A DNA stretch of 64,000 nucleotides from Acorus gramineus (lineage: Eukaryota; Streptophyta; Magnoliopsida; Acorales; Acoraceae): positions 139,352 to 203,351 of the forward strand of contig JAUJYN010000063.1 in assembly GCA_030737835.1 (NCBI GenBank), in the 5' to 3' direction. Position 1 is the first letter of the stretch. Each line of letters opens with the position of its first letter. The position numbers were made by a program, and so were the translations under genes. Positions 9,645-19,385 of this stretch are shown in pieces. The notes below the pieces were generated by a model. That model was not told the origin of the DNA and searched no databases. It was given only the letters and a program-made list of their open reading frames with translations.

Positions 9645-9856
9645 ATGGCAGATCCGCCTGTGGTACCCGATGTACCCCCAGTTCCAGTGGCGATTCCGGC
9701 GGTAGGAGTTGAGGATCCCCTGGAGAGGGAGGAGGAGCTAGAGGCGGCGGCGCGAGTGCAGCAGAGCGGCCTCAGTGCCTTTCTGAAGCTCCACCCTCCC
9801 GAGTTCCATGAACAGTCGGCAGATCCTCTTGCGCCAGAGCGTTGGTTGAGGGAGGT
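9645..9856 (+). pseudogene. Ty3/gypsy gag fragment fused next to the FRS gene
   Basis: It encodes PPVVPDVPPVPV...LSAFLKLHPPEF...DPLAPERWL, matching the gag at 22849-23042 nearly codon for codon. It starts about 50 bp after the predicted FRS stop. At about 9853 the gag stops at GGAGGTGG and a GGT-rich LTR-like sequence begins, so the fragment is cut at both ends. Confidence 0.85.
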
Positions 9857-10401
9857 GGCCTTGGTGGTGGTGTTTAGGGCTGAAGGAGGGCTTGGTGGTG
9901 GTGGCCTTGGTGGTGGTGTTTCGGTGCGCGAAGAGCACCCGATCTTCCCTCCTTTCCTTTCCTCCCTTGGGTAAGCTTTCTTCCTCCTTTTCTTGTGTAG
10001 ATGCTTGATTAGGATGTGTTTATGGGTATGCATGGCATGCATGGTGGTTAGGGGGTTGGGGGGGGGGGCTGTTGGGGGCTGTTGGGGGTGTGGGAGTGGC
10101 TCGGGCGAGCGTGCGGGGTCATTTGCGCGCGTGCGCGAGAGCATGCGCGCGTAGGCAGGCGCAGGCGCGCAGGCGGGCGCACTGACTAGCGTGCGCGCGT
10201 ACGCGCGGGCTGTATGCGCGGGCGTGTGGGCGGGTTCTGCGCAGGGGGCGCAGTGCGCGCCGGGGTACTGCGCTGGGGCGCACTGCGTGCGGGTGTGCGC
10301 GCGAGGTGCTGCGCTGGGGCACAGTGCGCGAGGGTGCACCCGGGACTGGACGCGCGAGCGTGCGACGTGTTTGGGCGTGCGGGCAGGGGCGCGGCAGGCA
10401 C
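9857..10401 (+). repeat. Family A gypsy LTR fragment (R region and GCGCGC tract)
   Basis: It holds the GGTGGTGG...TTTCGGTGCGCG leader, a donor-like TTGGGTAAGC near 9966-9975, GCATGGCATGCATGG, and a 250-bp GCGC-rich tract. This order matches the reverse complement of 16120-16560 in the A1 LTR. It stops at GGCAGGCA, where an oppositely oriented B'-type LTR begins. Confidence 0.75.
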
Positions 10402-11037
10402 AACATTACCACACATGCACAACCTTCACTTCTTCCTTCACCTCCTCCTTCTCTTTGAGACATTTAAACAAACACTTGGGGGGGGGGGGGGGCTTGAGAG
10501 AGAGGAAGAGAGAGCTTGAATGAGCTAGGCGTGGGGAATGGGAGGGGAGAGAGAGAGAGAGAAGATATTTATTCCACAAATATCTAAAGAGGGAATGAAA
10601 AGACCTAGTCGCCCTTTGACTAGAAATTCTGCGCATGCTTCACTGGAACAGCCATAACTTCCTCAATATAGCTCCGAATTGCACAATTCCAAGTCCGTTG
10701 GAAAGCCAAGAAGATTATCTACAACTTTCATGTTCATGCCAAGATCAAATAATCTCTCCAGCTATTCCGAAATTAGAGCTAAACATAGAGCAGGGCTGCT
10801 GCCAGAATTTCCCTCCCCGGGGTATACTTGGAAAAATACCCATAACTTTTACTACAAGAATCCAGTTGATCTAATTCCACTTTTGTGCGAAAGCTAACTC
10901 AAAACTGGACATCTCATAAAAAAATCATATTTAAACCTCTTCATCTTGGATTTTAACAAAATCAAATCCAAATACCAAATTGGAAATACATAACTTCTAG
11001 GAAAAAAATTATGTACCCAAATTTTCAATCAGAGTGC
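10402..11037 (-). repeat. Family B' LTR U3 fragment, minus orientation
   Basis: It matches 57170-57800 of the solo LTR and the reverse complement of the U3 at 37250-37870. It includes AACAGCCATAACTTCCTC, a CCCCGGGGTATACTTGG motif and a 15-bp G run at 10478-10492. The last ~13 bp of the LTR terminus are missing, and it joins directly to the A1 pol at TGA|ATCCCATCC. Confidence 0.8.
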
Positions 11038-12413
11038 TCCAAATGAATCCCATCCTCGCGAATCTGGTAGTCCGGACGCTCACCCCGGGCGACGCCTTCA
11101 GAGAGGACTAGAAAGTGAGGATCCTGCCCCTGAGCCGTGCGGATCTCATCGAGAAGAACTGGCTGCACCACTAGCCTGGCCAAAAAGCCACCCGCAGGTG
11201 TCTCTCGAACGCTGATCCAGCAAGCGGCCTCCTCCAGAAGCCTCCAACGACGTACAGCCATGTGGGCGGCCATGCCCAAGGGCTGCCTGCTGAGAGCATC
11301 GGCCACGACATTCGCCTTACCCGGATGGTAAGCGATGTCACAATCATAGTCCTTCAGGAACTCGACCCAACGTCTCTGACGCATGTTGAGCTCCGGCTGG
11401 GACTGCAAGTAAGTCAAGCTCTTGTGATCGGTAAAGAGCTCGAACTCCTCGCCATAAAGGTAGTGCCTCCACATCTTCAGCGCAAAGATGATCGCTGCTA
11501 ACTCTAAGTCGTGGGTGGGGTAATTCTGCTCATGGGGCTTCAACTGATGCGATGCGCAAGCCACAACCTTACTGTGCTGCATCAGGACGCAACCCACACC
11601 CAGCCGCGATGCATCGGAGTAGACTGCGAATCCACCACTCCCAGACAGAAGGGTAAGAACTGGCGCTGAGGTGAGCCTTTGCTTCAACTCCAGGAAGCTC
11701 TCCTCGCAAGCTGGGGACCACTCGAACCGGACATCCTTCCGAGTGAGGTGGGTAAGAGGAACAGCTATCTTCGAGAAACCCTCGACAAACCTCCTGTAAT
11801 AACCCGCCAAGCCCAGGAAGCTCTGAATCTCTGTGGGGTTCGATGGTCGACGCCAATTCGACACGGCGAGCGTCTTGTCCGGGTCCACAGATATGCCCTC
11901 GCCGGAAATCACGTGGCCCAGAAAGGCCATACGCTCCAACCAAAACTCGCACTTACTGAACTTGGTGAACAACTGATGTCGGGCCAAAGTTTCCAAGACA
12001 GTGCGGAGATGGTGAGCGTGCTCCTCAAGACTCCTCGAGTACACTAGAATATCATCGATGAAGACTACTACGAAGGAGTCGAGGAAGGGCCGAAACACCC
12101 GGTTCATCAGATCCATGAAGGCTGTCGGCGCATTCGTCAACCCAAACGGCAGTACTCGGAACTCGTAGTGCCCATAACGGGTACGAAAGGCCGTCTTTGA
12201 AATATCTGACTCCCAGATCTTCAGCTGATAGTAGCCCGAACGGAGATCGATCTTAGAGAAGACACGCGCTCCCTGGAGCTGGTCAAACAGATCGTCAATC
12301 CGTGGCAAGGGGTACTTGTTCTTCACGGTCCGCTTGTTCAGCTGCATGTAATCAATACAAAGCCGCAGCGAACCGTCCTTTTCTTCCGTACAAACAAAAC
12401 AGGGGCTCCCCAT
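11038..12413 (-). pseudogene. A1 pol: reverse transcriptase and RNase H (truncated)
   Basis: RT motifs: [48 protein letters not shown] and catalytic FIDDILVYS. RNase H follows with VYSDAS, the DLELAAI Glu motif and FTDHKSL, then the [13 protein letters not shown] end. It would copy element RNA to DNA. The frame ends with unrelated codons at the truncation point near 11037. The first ~10 codons belong to a different frame of the upstream RT. Confidence 0.88.
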
Positions 12414-12889
12414 GGAGAAACACTCGGACGTTCAAAGCCCTTCTCCAGCAACTCCTCTAACTGCTCCTTGAGCACCTTCAGCTCTGCTGGGGCCATCCGG
12501 TACGGAGCTCTCGAAATCAGCTCGATCCCCGGAATTAGATTAATCTCAAACTCGATCGCGCGATCCGACGGTAATCCTGGAAGATCATCGGGGAAAACCT
12601 CTGGATATTCTGCCACGACCAGAGTTTGACTGATATCTGCCCGCAGTGGTGCGTCCTCAACAATATACGATAGAAAGCCCTCGCATCCTCCCTGAAGGAG
12701 TCTCCACGCCTGAATGGATGACACGAACCCCAAAGGGGCTATGTCACGATCGCCCACGAACTGGAAGGACCTCCGACCCGAAAGGTGGAAAGACACTGAC
12801 TTAGCAAAACAGTCGATGCTGGCATGACTAGCTGAGAGCCAATCCATTCCCAGGATGGCATCGAAGTCCGTCATGGCGAGCTCTACCAA
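12338..12889 (-). pseudogene. A1 pol: protease C-part and RT N-part
   Basis: It encodes the region after the protease active site ([17 protein letters not shown]), the linker, and the RT entry [19 protein letters not shown] and [11 protein letters not shown]. It is then thrown out of frame near 12385, where the next RT frame begins. A stop separates it from the gag-protease frame at 12908. Confidence 0.85.
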
Positions 12890-12907
12890 CTCGACTGGAA
12901 ACTCATG

Positions 12908-13444
12908 CTACGCAATCACCACGGTACACCCTCGGTAAATAGAACAGAGGAGAATACGGTCTCCGACGGGCAATGATATCTCCAGCATAACATCAAGAGA
13001 GGCGGACACCACGCCCATCCATCTCGCAAAAGCGGGAGATACGAACGAGTGCGTGGCTCCGGAATCAAATAACACATATGCAGGGAGCTGGGAGATCAGA
13101 ACAATACCTCGGACCACGCTACCCGAAGCCTGCGCCTCCTCGGCTGAAAGTGCTGCAACTCGGCCCTGAACAAACTGCGGTTGAGGAGCAGGGGCACGCC
13201 TCGCAGGCTGCACTGGCTGCCTCCTCTGGTCAACTCGGCCACCCTGTGGCTGCTGCTGCTGGTGCGGCTGCTGGTGCAGCAGTTGCTGCTGCTGCTGTAG
13301 CTGCGGAGGCACACGGGGTCGGCCAACATCAAGGCAATTATATAAAATATGCCCGATGCGCTGACAATGGTAACAGCGCCTCTCCGGCTGCCTGGCCTGG
13401 ACTGGTACTGCCGCAATGGGTGCTGGACCTCGCACTGGCACCAC
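12908..13444 (-). pseudogene. A1 gag zinc knuckle, Gln-rich linker and protease active site
   Basis: A knuckle CYHCQRIGHILYNC (C-x2-C-x4-H-x4-C) binds RNA in this family. A poly-Gln stretch, an Arg/Pro-rich linker and the aspartic protease motif [10 protein letters not shown] follow. The frame is closed by a stop at 12908-12910, where a codon of the usual EHEF motif is changed. Confidence 0.85.
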
Positions 13445-14482
13445 ATCGACTGGAGTAGCGGCAGCCGCTGACTGATCAAAGCGGGGCCGCTTCTTCTTGC
13501 GATGTACATGGTCCTGGCTCCTGGGGGTCTCTGGTCTGCAGAAGGGGTTGGAACCCCCATGGAGACCCCGAGGTCTCGCTCGACTGTCTTCGCCCGAGAC
13601 ACCAAGTCTGAGTACCTCGTGAACGCCTGAGAAGTGACATGCACCCGGATGGTGCTACTGAGACCCATCTCAAAACGACGGCATCGTGTCTCCTCATCCA
13701 TCACCAAGGCGGGGGCGAACCTGGAAAGCCTCGTGAAGCGTGTGGAGTAGTCAGCGACTGACATGGAGCCCTGCGTCAGCTGCTCGAACTCTCGCATCAT
13801 GATCTGGCGTGTCAAAAACGGGAAGTACTCCTCCAGAAAGTACCTCCGGAACCCAGCCCATAGAAGTCGCTCCACTCCCTCGGGGATGTCCACCGCTCAG
13901 GTAGCCCACCAGTCGACGGTGCTACCCTTCAGCGTGAAGGTGGCCAGGGAAACACGCTGGCGGTCGGTGTAGTGCATGGTTGAGAAGATCTTGTCCACCT
14001 CCATCAACCAACGCTCAGGGGCAAGGGGATCCGCCGTCTGGCCATGGAACTCGGGAGGGTGGAGCTTCAGAAAGGCAGTGAGGCCACTCTGATGCACTCG
14101 TGCTGCAGCCTCTAGCTCCACCTCCCTCTCCGGGATCCTGAACTCCCACCACCGGAATCACCACTGGGACAGGGGGTACGTCGGGCACCACCGTTGGATT
14201 TACCACTAAGGGGACCCGTGGAACTGCCTCGCGGGCCGCCCGCAGCTCCTGGATCTCTCGTGCCTGCTCAGCTAACACCCTAGTCTGGGCCTCCAGTGCT
14301 CTAGTCTGAGTCTCCACCAGATCTGCTATCCGAGCGTAAGCACGCTCACATGCAGGAGGCTCCTGCGCCGGTCCTGACCCCATAGCCGAGGACTCTCCAG
14401 TAGCATCCTCACCTTTGGTAGGTCCGAGAACCTTCAGAAGCCGAGAGGGACCACGTCCACGCATTCCTCTGCGAGGAGGCAA
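13445..14482 (-). pseudogene. A1 gag (capsid part), broken into three frames
   Basis: It starts at ATG 14482 (MPPRRGMRGRG, Arg-rich) with a coiled-coil-like ETQTRALEAQTRVLAEQ. A shift near 14130 leads to AFLKLHPPEF and a stop at 13897-13899, where a Trp-Trp-Ala-Thr motif ends in TGA. The next part carries FEQLTQGSMSVADYSTRF, a conserved gypsy capsid motif. No functional Gag can come from this copy. Confidence 0.85.
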
Positions 14483-14580
14483 ATCAGCAACCTAAGAAAA
14501 CCAGACACTAGGATCAGAATACTCATATAGAAATCATAGGACTTATCTCTAAGAAAAACAATTGGCTCTGACAGGACCAG

Positions 14581-14592
14581 GCTCTGATACCA
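14581..14592 (-). other. A1 primer-binding site (initiator-Met tRNA)
   Basis: GCTCTGATACCA on the plus strand is the reverse complement of TGGTATCAGAGC, the usual plant PBS matching initiator-Met tRNA. It lies five bases from the LTR end at 14598. Confidence 0.9.
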
Positions 14593-14597
14593 ACTTT

Positions 14598-17260
14598 TGT
14601 CACGTCCCAGGGCGGCCGTCCCCGAGATGCGGCAATGGTATATAATATCAGCAGTCTATACAGGAGATCAATAACATACTCTAACAACATCAAAATGACA
14701 ACACAGACAATAAGGTGGCTGACATAATATACATACAAATAGCGGAAGCTCAAACGACTGAGTCTGTAATTTAAAAAAAAACATATTACAGACCCGATAC
14801 ATAATCAACTGTCCTGTGAGAGCCAATATATACGACATCCAAATATAATACAAACGTGTGCCCAAGCACGGAATACAATACATACAATCAAAAGGGGATG
14901 CTGATGGCCTCTCACTCGCAGAACGTGACGCTGCTCCGCTACTGCTGATGTGCCTCGGGGAGCTCCTCCTTCAGATCCGACTCAGATATCACTGGAGAAA
15001 AGAATATGCGAGGGGTGAGCCACACGCTCAGTGAATAGCACAACCCATGCATCACAATTCATATTAACCTTAAATGATTTATAGCCCCTAAGTGGGTCGT
15101 TACATCGCCGACCCACCACACCCTCACCCTCACCCTCAAAGGGGTGACATGGGTCTTTTGGGATTGACTAGGCTGCTAATCACCCTTGGTCCACCGATAG
15201 CCTCTCCTCCACTCCGTAGCTTGCCTGGTATACTCCCACGATCAGCACAGTCCGACGCATCGGAGGTACCTACAGATGGGAGCCCTCTGTCAGGACAGCC
15301 TGTCTAACGCTGGGGAGTCCCTACACGGATCCAACGAAGGGAAGAGAAACAGCCTACCCACACGGATACGATCCTCTTGGATCCGTCGGCAACGCTTCCT
15401 AACATTTCTAATGTCATGAATTCTCAAGAATTCCTCGAGGGCGCACAACTAAGATGCGGGGAACCATATATTATAACCACAAGGTTATAATATTCTCTAA
15501 GGCATGCTAATAACCATATGCTCGCATTTGATTTAAATAAATTAAACTAAATGGGAAACATGCGTAGGTCGAGGCTTTCCTAGCATGAAAACATGGTATC
15601 AGGATGCGTAGGCCTCTATACATAATATAAGGGTGCATATCCCTAGCATACAAAGTCTAAGGCGGCATGGATACAACATAATGATCATGCATAGCACAGT
15701 TACATTTATTACAACTTAATACGCATATATGGTGCCCCAGGGGAGGGCAATGCACGTCTACGTGCATCGAACGCCTCCCTACTGGGTTGGATTGTCCCAC
15801 TCACCGAAACTCGGGTCGTTGCGTGACCGTCCGTCAAGATCTGCAAGACAGGGCATTCAACACGGTGAGCAAAATACACAAATACATAAGAAATACACTA
15901 GAAATACCCAACACTCGAACAAGCATGCATACGGGGCCGCACGCATGCGAGCACGCGCGTGCGCACGCGAGTCCGAGTGCCCCGACACTCTCCCGAACCC
16001 ACGGGCAGCCATACGCACAGCCACCCGCACGCGCACGCCCGAAGGCGCACACACGCACGTGCCCCTGCGCCCCAGCCCGCGCGCCCAGACGCGCTCTCGC
16101 ACGCGCGCGCACGTTCGCGCGCACCGCGCGTCCAGCCCCGGGCGCACTCGCGCGCACTGCGCCCCAGCGCAGCACCCCGCGCGCACACCAGCGCGCACCG
16201 CGCGCACTGCGCCCCCCGCGCAGCACACCGCGGGCAACCCCGCGCGCACGCCGCTCGTCTGCGCGTACGCGCGCACGCCCCCAGCACGCCCGACTGCGCG
16301 CGCCAGCCCTGCCTGCGCGCGCAGACTCGCGCGCACGCGCGCGGATGACCCCGCACGCGCGCCCGAGCCCTTCCCACCCCCTTCCTCAGCCCTCCCACAC
16401 CCCTAACACACATGCATACCATGCATACTCCATTTCACACCCTAAACAAGCATCTAATCCTAGCTAGGGGAGGAGGAAAGCTTACCCAAGGGAGGAAGAA
16501 CCAAGGGGGGGACTCGGGTGCCCTTCGCGCACCGAATCGCCACCACCAAGACCACCACCACCAAGCCACTCTCAGCCCCTACTATGGCTGAAAACAGGGG
16601 AGAAATGGGACCATGAGGGGAGGTAGAGAAAGGGGGAAACCAAAAATAAAACCATGGGAAGGTAGATCAAGTCCTCACCTTCCTTTTTCCCTTCAATGGC
16701 TTTTCTTTTCTTCCACTCCTACTAGATCAAAAGGAGGAATTAAAGAGAGGGGATGTGAGGGTTTGTGAGTGAGAGAGGTAGAGAGAGATGGGGATGAAGA
16801 AGAAGGGGTGCACGCCTAAGTGAACTCACCCACACACACACACTCACACACTCACACTTAGGGCATTTTAGGTTTTCTTTGTGAACTTTGACCATGGTCA
16901 ACCCATCCACACAAACAAACAAAAGACTTTGACCAAGTCAAGGGTCAAACTTGACTTGGTCAAAGTCATATTTGACTTGGTCAAGTCTCCCCTTGACTTT
17001 CCGTTTGGTCAAAACCCGGATACGATTCGGAACTGTGAAATTCTGAAACGTTACCGGAATTCGATGAAATTTTCCAGAGTGGCTTGAAATGGCACCAGGA
17101 CACATAATGTGCAGTTAGATTTTCAATCGGAGTTCTCAAACTCATGATGATGGCTAAAAGTCCAAATTTTTAGCGGTTCCGATCGAAAAAAGAAAAAGTT
17201 GAAAAACTGCCAGAATGCTCCAATGGTGACCAGAAGGCTAAAAGTGACACATATATAACA
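14598..17260 (-). repeat. A1 5' LTR (2663 bp)
   Basis: The ends are TGTCACGTCC at 14598 and CATATATAACA at 17260, i.e. TGTTATATATGTG...GTGACA on the minus strand. The region includes the GCGC tract (about 15940-16360), the mini-exon-like segment at 15805-15840, the donor-like element near 16484, and a U3 with 11 W-boxes (16888-17012). Long open frames across the GCGC tract on both strands are compositional artefacts. Confidence 0.88.
16888..17012 (-). promoter_or_regulatory. W-box cluster in the A1 LTR U3
   Basis: Eleven TTGAC/GTCAA cores occur in 125 bp, all fitting TTGAC[C/T], the WRKY-factor W-box. They include back-to-back pairs such as TTGACCATGGTCAA. The position is U3, upstream of the presumed transcription start of the minus-strand element. 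Binding is inferred, not shown. Confidence 0.6.
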
Positions 17261-19326
17261 TGTATAGAATATGGCATGCCTTAGGTAGTATTGTAATACT
17301 ACTCCCACCATATTAATTGGAATATTGAACATGATTAAGTCTGGGTTAATAACGGGCACCTGCCTAATATTCCCTTGCGATAAGACTCGAGGGCGTGGTG
17401 TAGTTGTTGCGCCCATGCTAATGGGGCAAAGCTATGACCAGCTTTATGAGATGATGATCTCTCTCGCCCTCTCCCTCTGAACGAACTGAGTAAGTAGATG
17501 CGTTTTCCTACTCGACTCAAGTTCGTTTGGAATATTGGCATGCACCTGTTAGTGCGCGAGATCGCGCTTGACCCTTTCTTTTAAGTTGGTGATATCCAAC
17601 GCATGTTTAAGTTAGACCATGTATGCATGTTGTATGATTTATTATGATGTAAATCCATGTTAGGGAGTGTCCCTATAACTATTAGATGATTGTGCATATG
17701 GTTCATGCACATAGCTAGATATAAAATTCTCCTGGATATATTTATATGCGCATGTTAAAAAAAATTGATGGGCCTATCTGGGATAGGCGTGGGTATGACC
17801 CGCTGTCGGGTTGTACCTTATTAGTTAGAGCGCTAGCAATGTAATCGTCCCGTGCATCCGAGCGATGCACTCGTTTGGAATTCAGGAGAATTCATTATCT
17901 TATCGGATTGTTAAGCCGGTAGTTGGGGCGTGACACCCCCCCTGTGTCCGAGCGACGCAACGGTGTGGGAGTACAGTAGTATTCGATATCTCGATAAGTG
18001 ATTATCGAGAGTAGTTGTTTTTCCATTGGGTTCGCTTTGCGAACATGGAATGTTTACTCCCAATGTCGTCCATGTTGAAGAGGGCCGGGTTGTAGCTGTC
18101 CTGACAGAGGGCTCCCATCCGTAGGTACCACCGATGCATTCGGAAGCGTACTGATCGTGGGAGTGTACCAGGTAGAGGCTACCCGGGAGAGGGTTAACGA
18201 ATGATATTGCGAGCATGGAAATCGTTCTCCCCTTCGTTGGATCCGATGTAGGAACTTCCCGGCGTTGAAAAAGCTGTCCTGACAGAGGGCTCCCATCCGT
18301 AGGTACCATCGAGGCGTTCGAAAGCGTACTGATAGTGGGAGTATACCAGGTAGTGACTACCCGGGGAAAGGGCTACCGGTGGACCAAGGGTGTAGAGCAG
18401 TCTAAGTCTCTTCCAAAAGTCCCAAGAGTCTCCCTCCGGGAGTGAGGGTGAGGATGAGGTGAAGACACGTCGCCTCGTGACCCATTCGTTGTTCGTCCGT
18501 TCCCATAGTTGTTGGGTCCGGTCTCGTATCGATGTTTAAAGACATCGTTGGGCAGTTATCTCGATGTAGATGATCCAGTAGTGTTGCGTAGACCAGTAAT
18601 CTCGGATCTCCTCGACCAACGGTATGGTCTCTCCCTAAAAGTCCCAAGAGTCTCCCTCTGGGAGTGAGGGTGAGGTTGTGATCCAGGAGTGTTGTATGGA
18701 CCAGTAATCCCGGGTCTCCTCGACCAACGGTATGGTCTCTCCCTAAAAGTCCCAAGAGTCTCCCTCCGAGAGTGAGGGTGAGGGTGAGGTTGGTCGCGCC
18801 GCCGCGTGACCCTGTTATCCATGGGTTTCCACCCATGTTTACCTTGAAAGGAAATTATTTATGTATTGAACTGTTGTATGGTGATTGGTTTCCAGCCACT
18901 CACTGAGCTTGTAGCTCACCCCTCGCATACTGTTTCTTTTCAGGGGCAGTGTTGGGCGTGGAGTTGGGGCTTCCCTGTGGCGTGGTCTTGTGGGCGTGGA
19001 GCGTTCTTCCGGCGGGTGGTGAGTGCGAGATTGTCAGCAGTCCTAGAGTCATTTTATGTATTGTAAATCGTGCATGTGGCACATGTTGTATTTTATTTGG
19101 TCTAGACTTGGCTCTCACAGGACAGTGATTGTGTATTCGAGTCTGTAATAATATTTTTGGTTTATAGACATTGTTTATATATTATGCTTCTGCTTTTCAG
19201 TCAGTTATCATTATCCTTGCTTTGCCACCTTGTGTGTTATTGTTGGAGTTTTTATTGACCTCAGGTATTGATAGCTGATATTTCATTATTGCCACGTCTC
19301 GGGGACGGCCGCCGTGGGGCGTGACA
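17261..19326 (+). repeat. Family B LTR, 3' two-thirds, cut by the A1 insertion
   Basis: It is collinear with 31957-34167. It carries the GTTAATAACGGGCACCTGCC stretch, two copies of a ~180-bp unit (18092-18175 and 18271-18351 cores), two copies of a ~125-bp unit with CAACGGTATGGTCTCTCC (18600-18790), and the end CGTGGGGCGTGACA at 19326. The 5' part should lie beyond A1 but has been lost. Confidence 0.85.
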
Positions 19327-19385
19327 CTCGGGATGGCTCGTTAAGAGCCATCGGGCATGTTTCTGGACAACTCCCAGAGGCGCCA
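19327..19385. other. 59-bp unique spacer with a perfect hairpin
   Basis: It lies between the end of the B LTR and the start of the A2 LTR. GATGGCTC-GTTAA-GAGCCATC forms a perfect 8-bp stem. It has no match in the other LTRs by eye, so it is probably pre-insertion flanking DNA. Confidence 0.6.

Larger units (their letters stand above)
11038..17260 (-). mobile_element. Ty3/gypsy chromovirus A1 (Tekay/Del-like), 3'-truncated
   Basis: Read on the minus strand: 5' LTR (17260 to 14598), PBS (14592-14581), gag, protease, RT and RNase H. It ends before the integrase zinc finger, so integrase, chromodomain, PPT and 3' LTR are lost. The right end, TATAACA, abuts TGTATAGAATATGG, which is interior sequence of a B-type LTR (compare 31957-31970). 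A1 therefore inserted into a B LTR. Its genes hold several stops and shifts. Confidence 0.88.

Noticed and set aside
14581..14592. PBS sequences as tRNA gene fragments
   Set aside because: They are only 12 bp of complementarity to initiator-Met tRNA at the fixed position next to LTR ends; no tRNA fold surrounds them.
15729..16467. Long overlapping open frames on both strands in the GCGC tract (also at 9581-10339, 20170-20767, 28931-29365, 38145-38642, 46704-47665, 50702-51190, 56400-57141, 61435-62041)
   Set aside because: Several frames are open at once on both strands, and the products are low-complexity Ala/Arg/His/Pro strings. They come from CG-rich composition with few stop codons, not from genes.
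18092..18351. Repeated ~180-bp LTR units as a CRISPR-like or satellite array
   Set aside because: There are only two units per LTR with a diverged interior, and they belong to the LTR in every copy. There are no regular short repeats or unique spacers.
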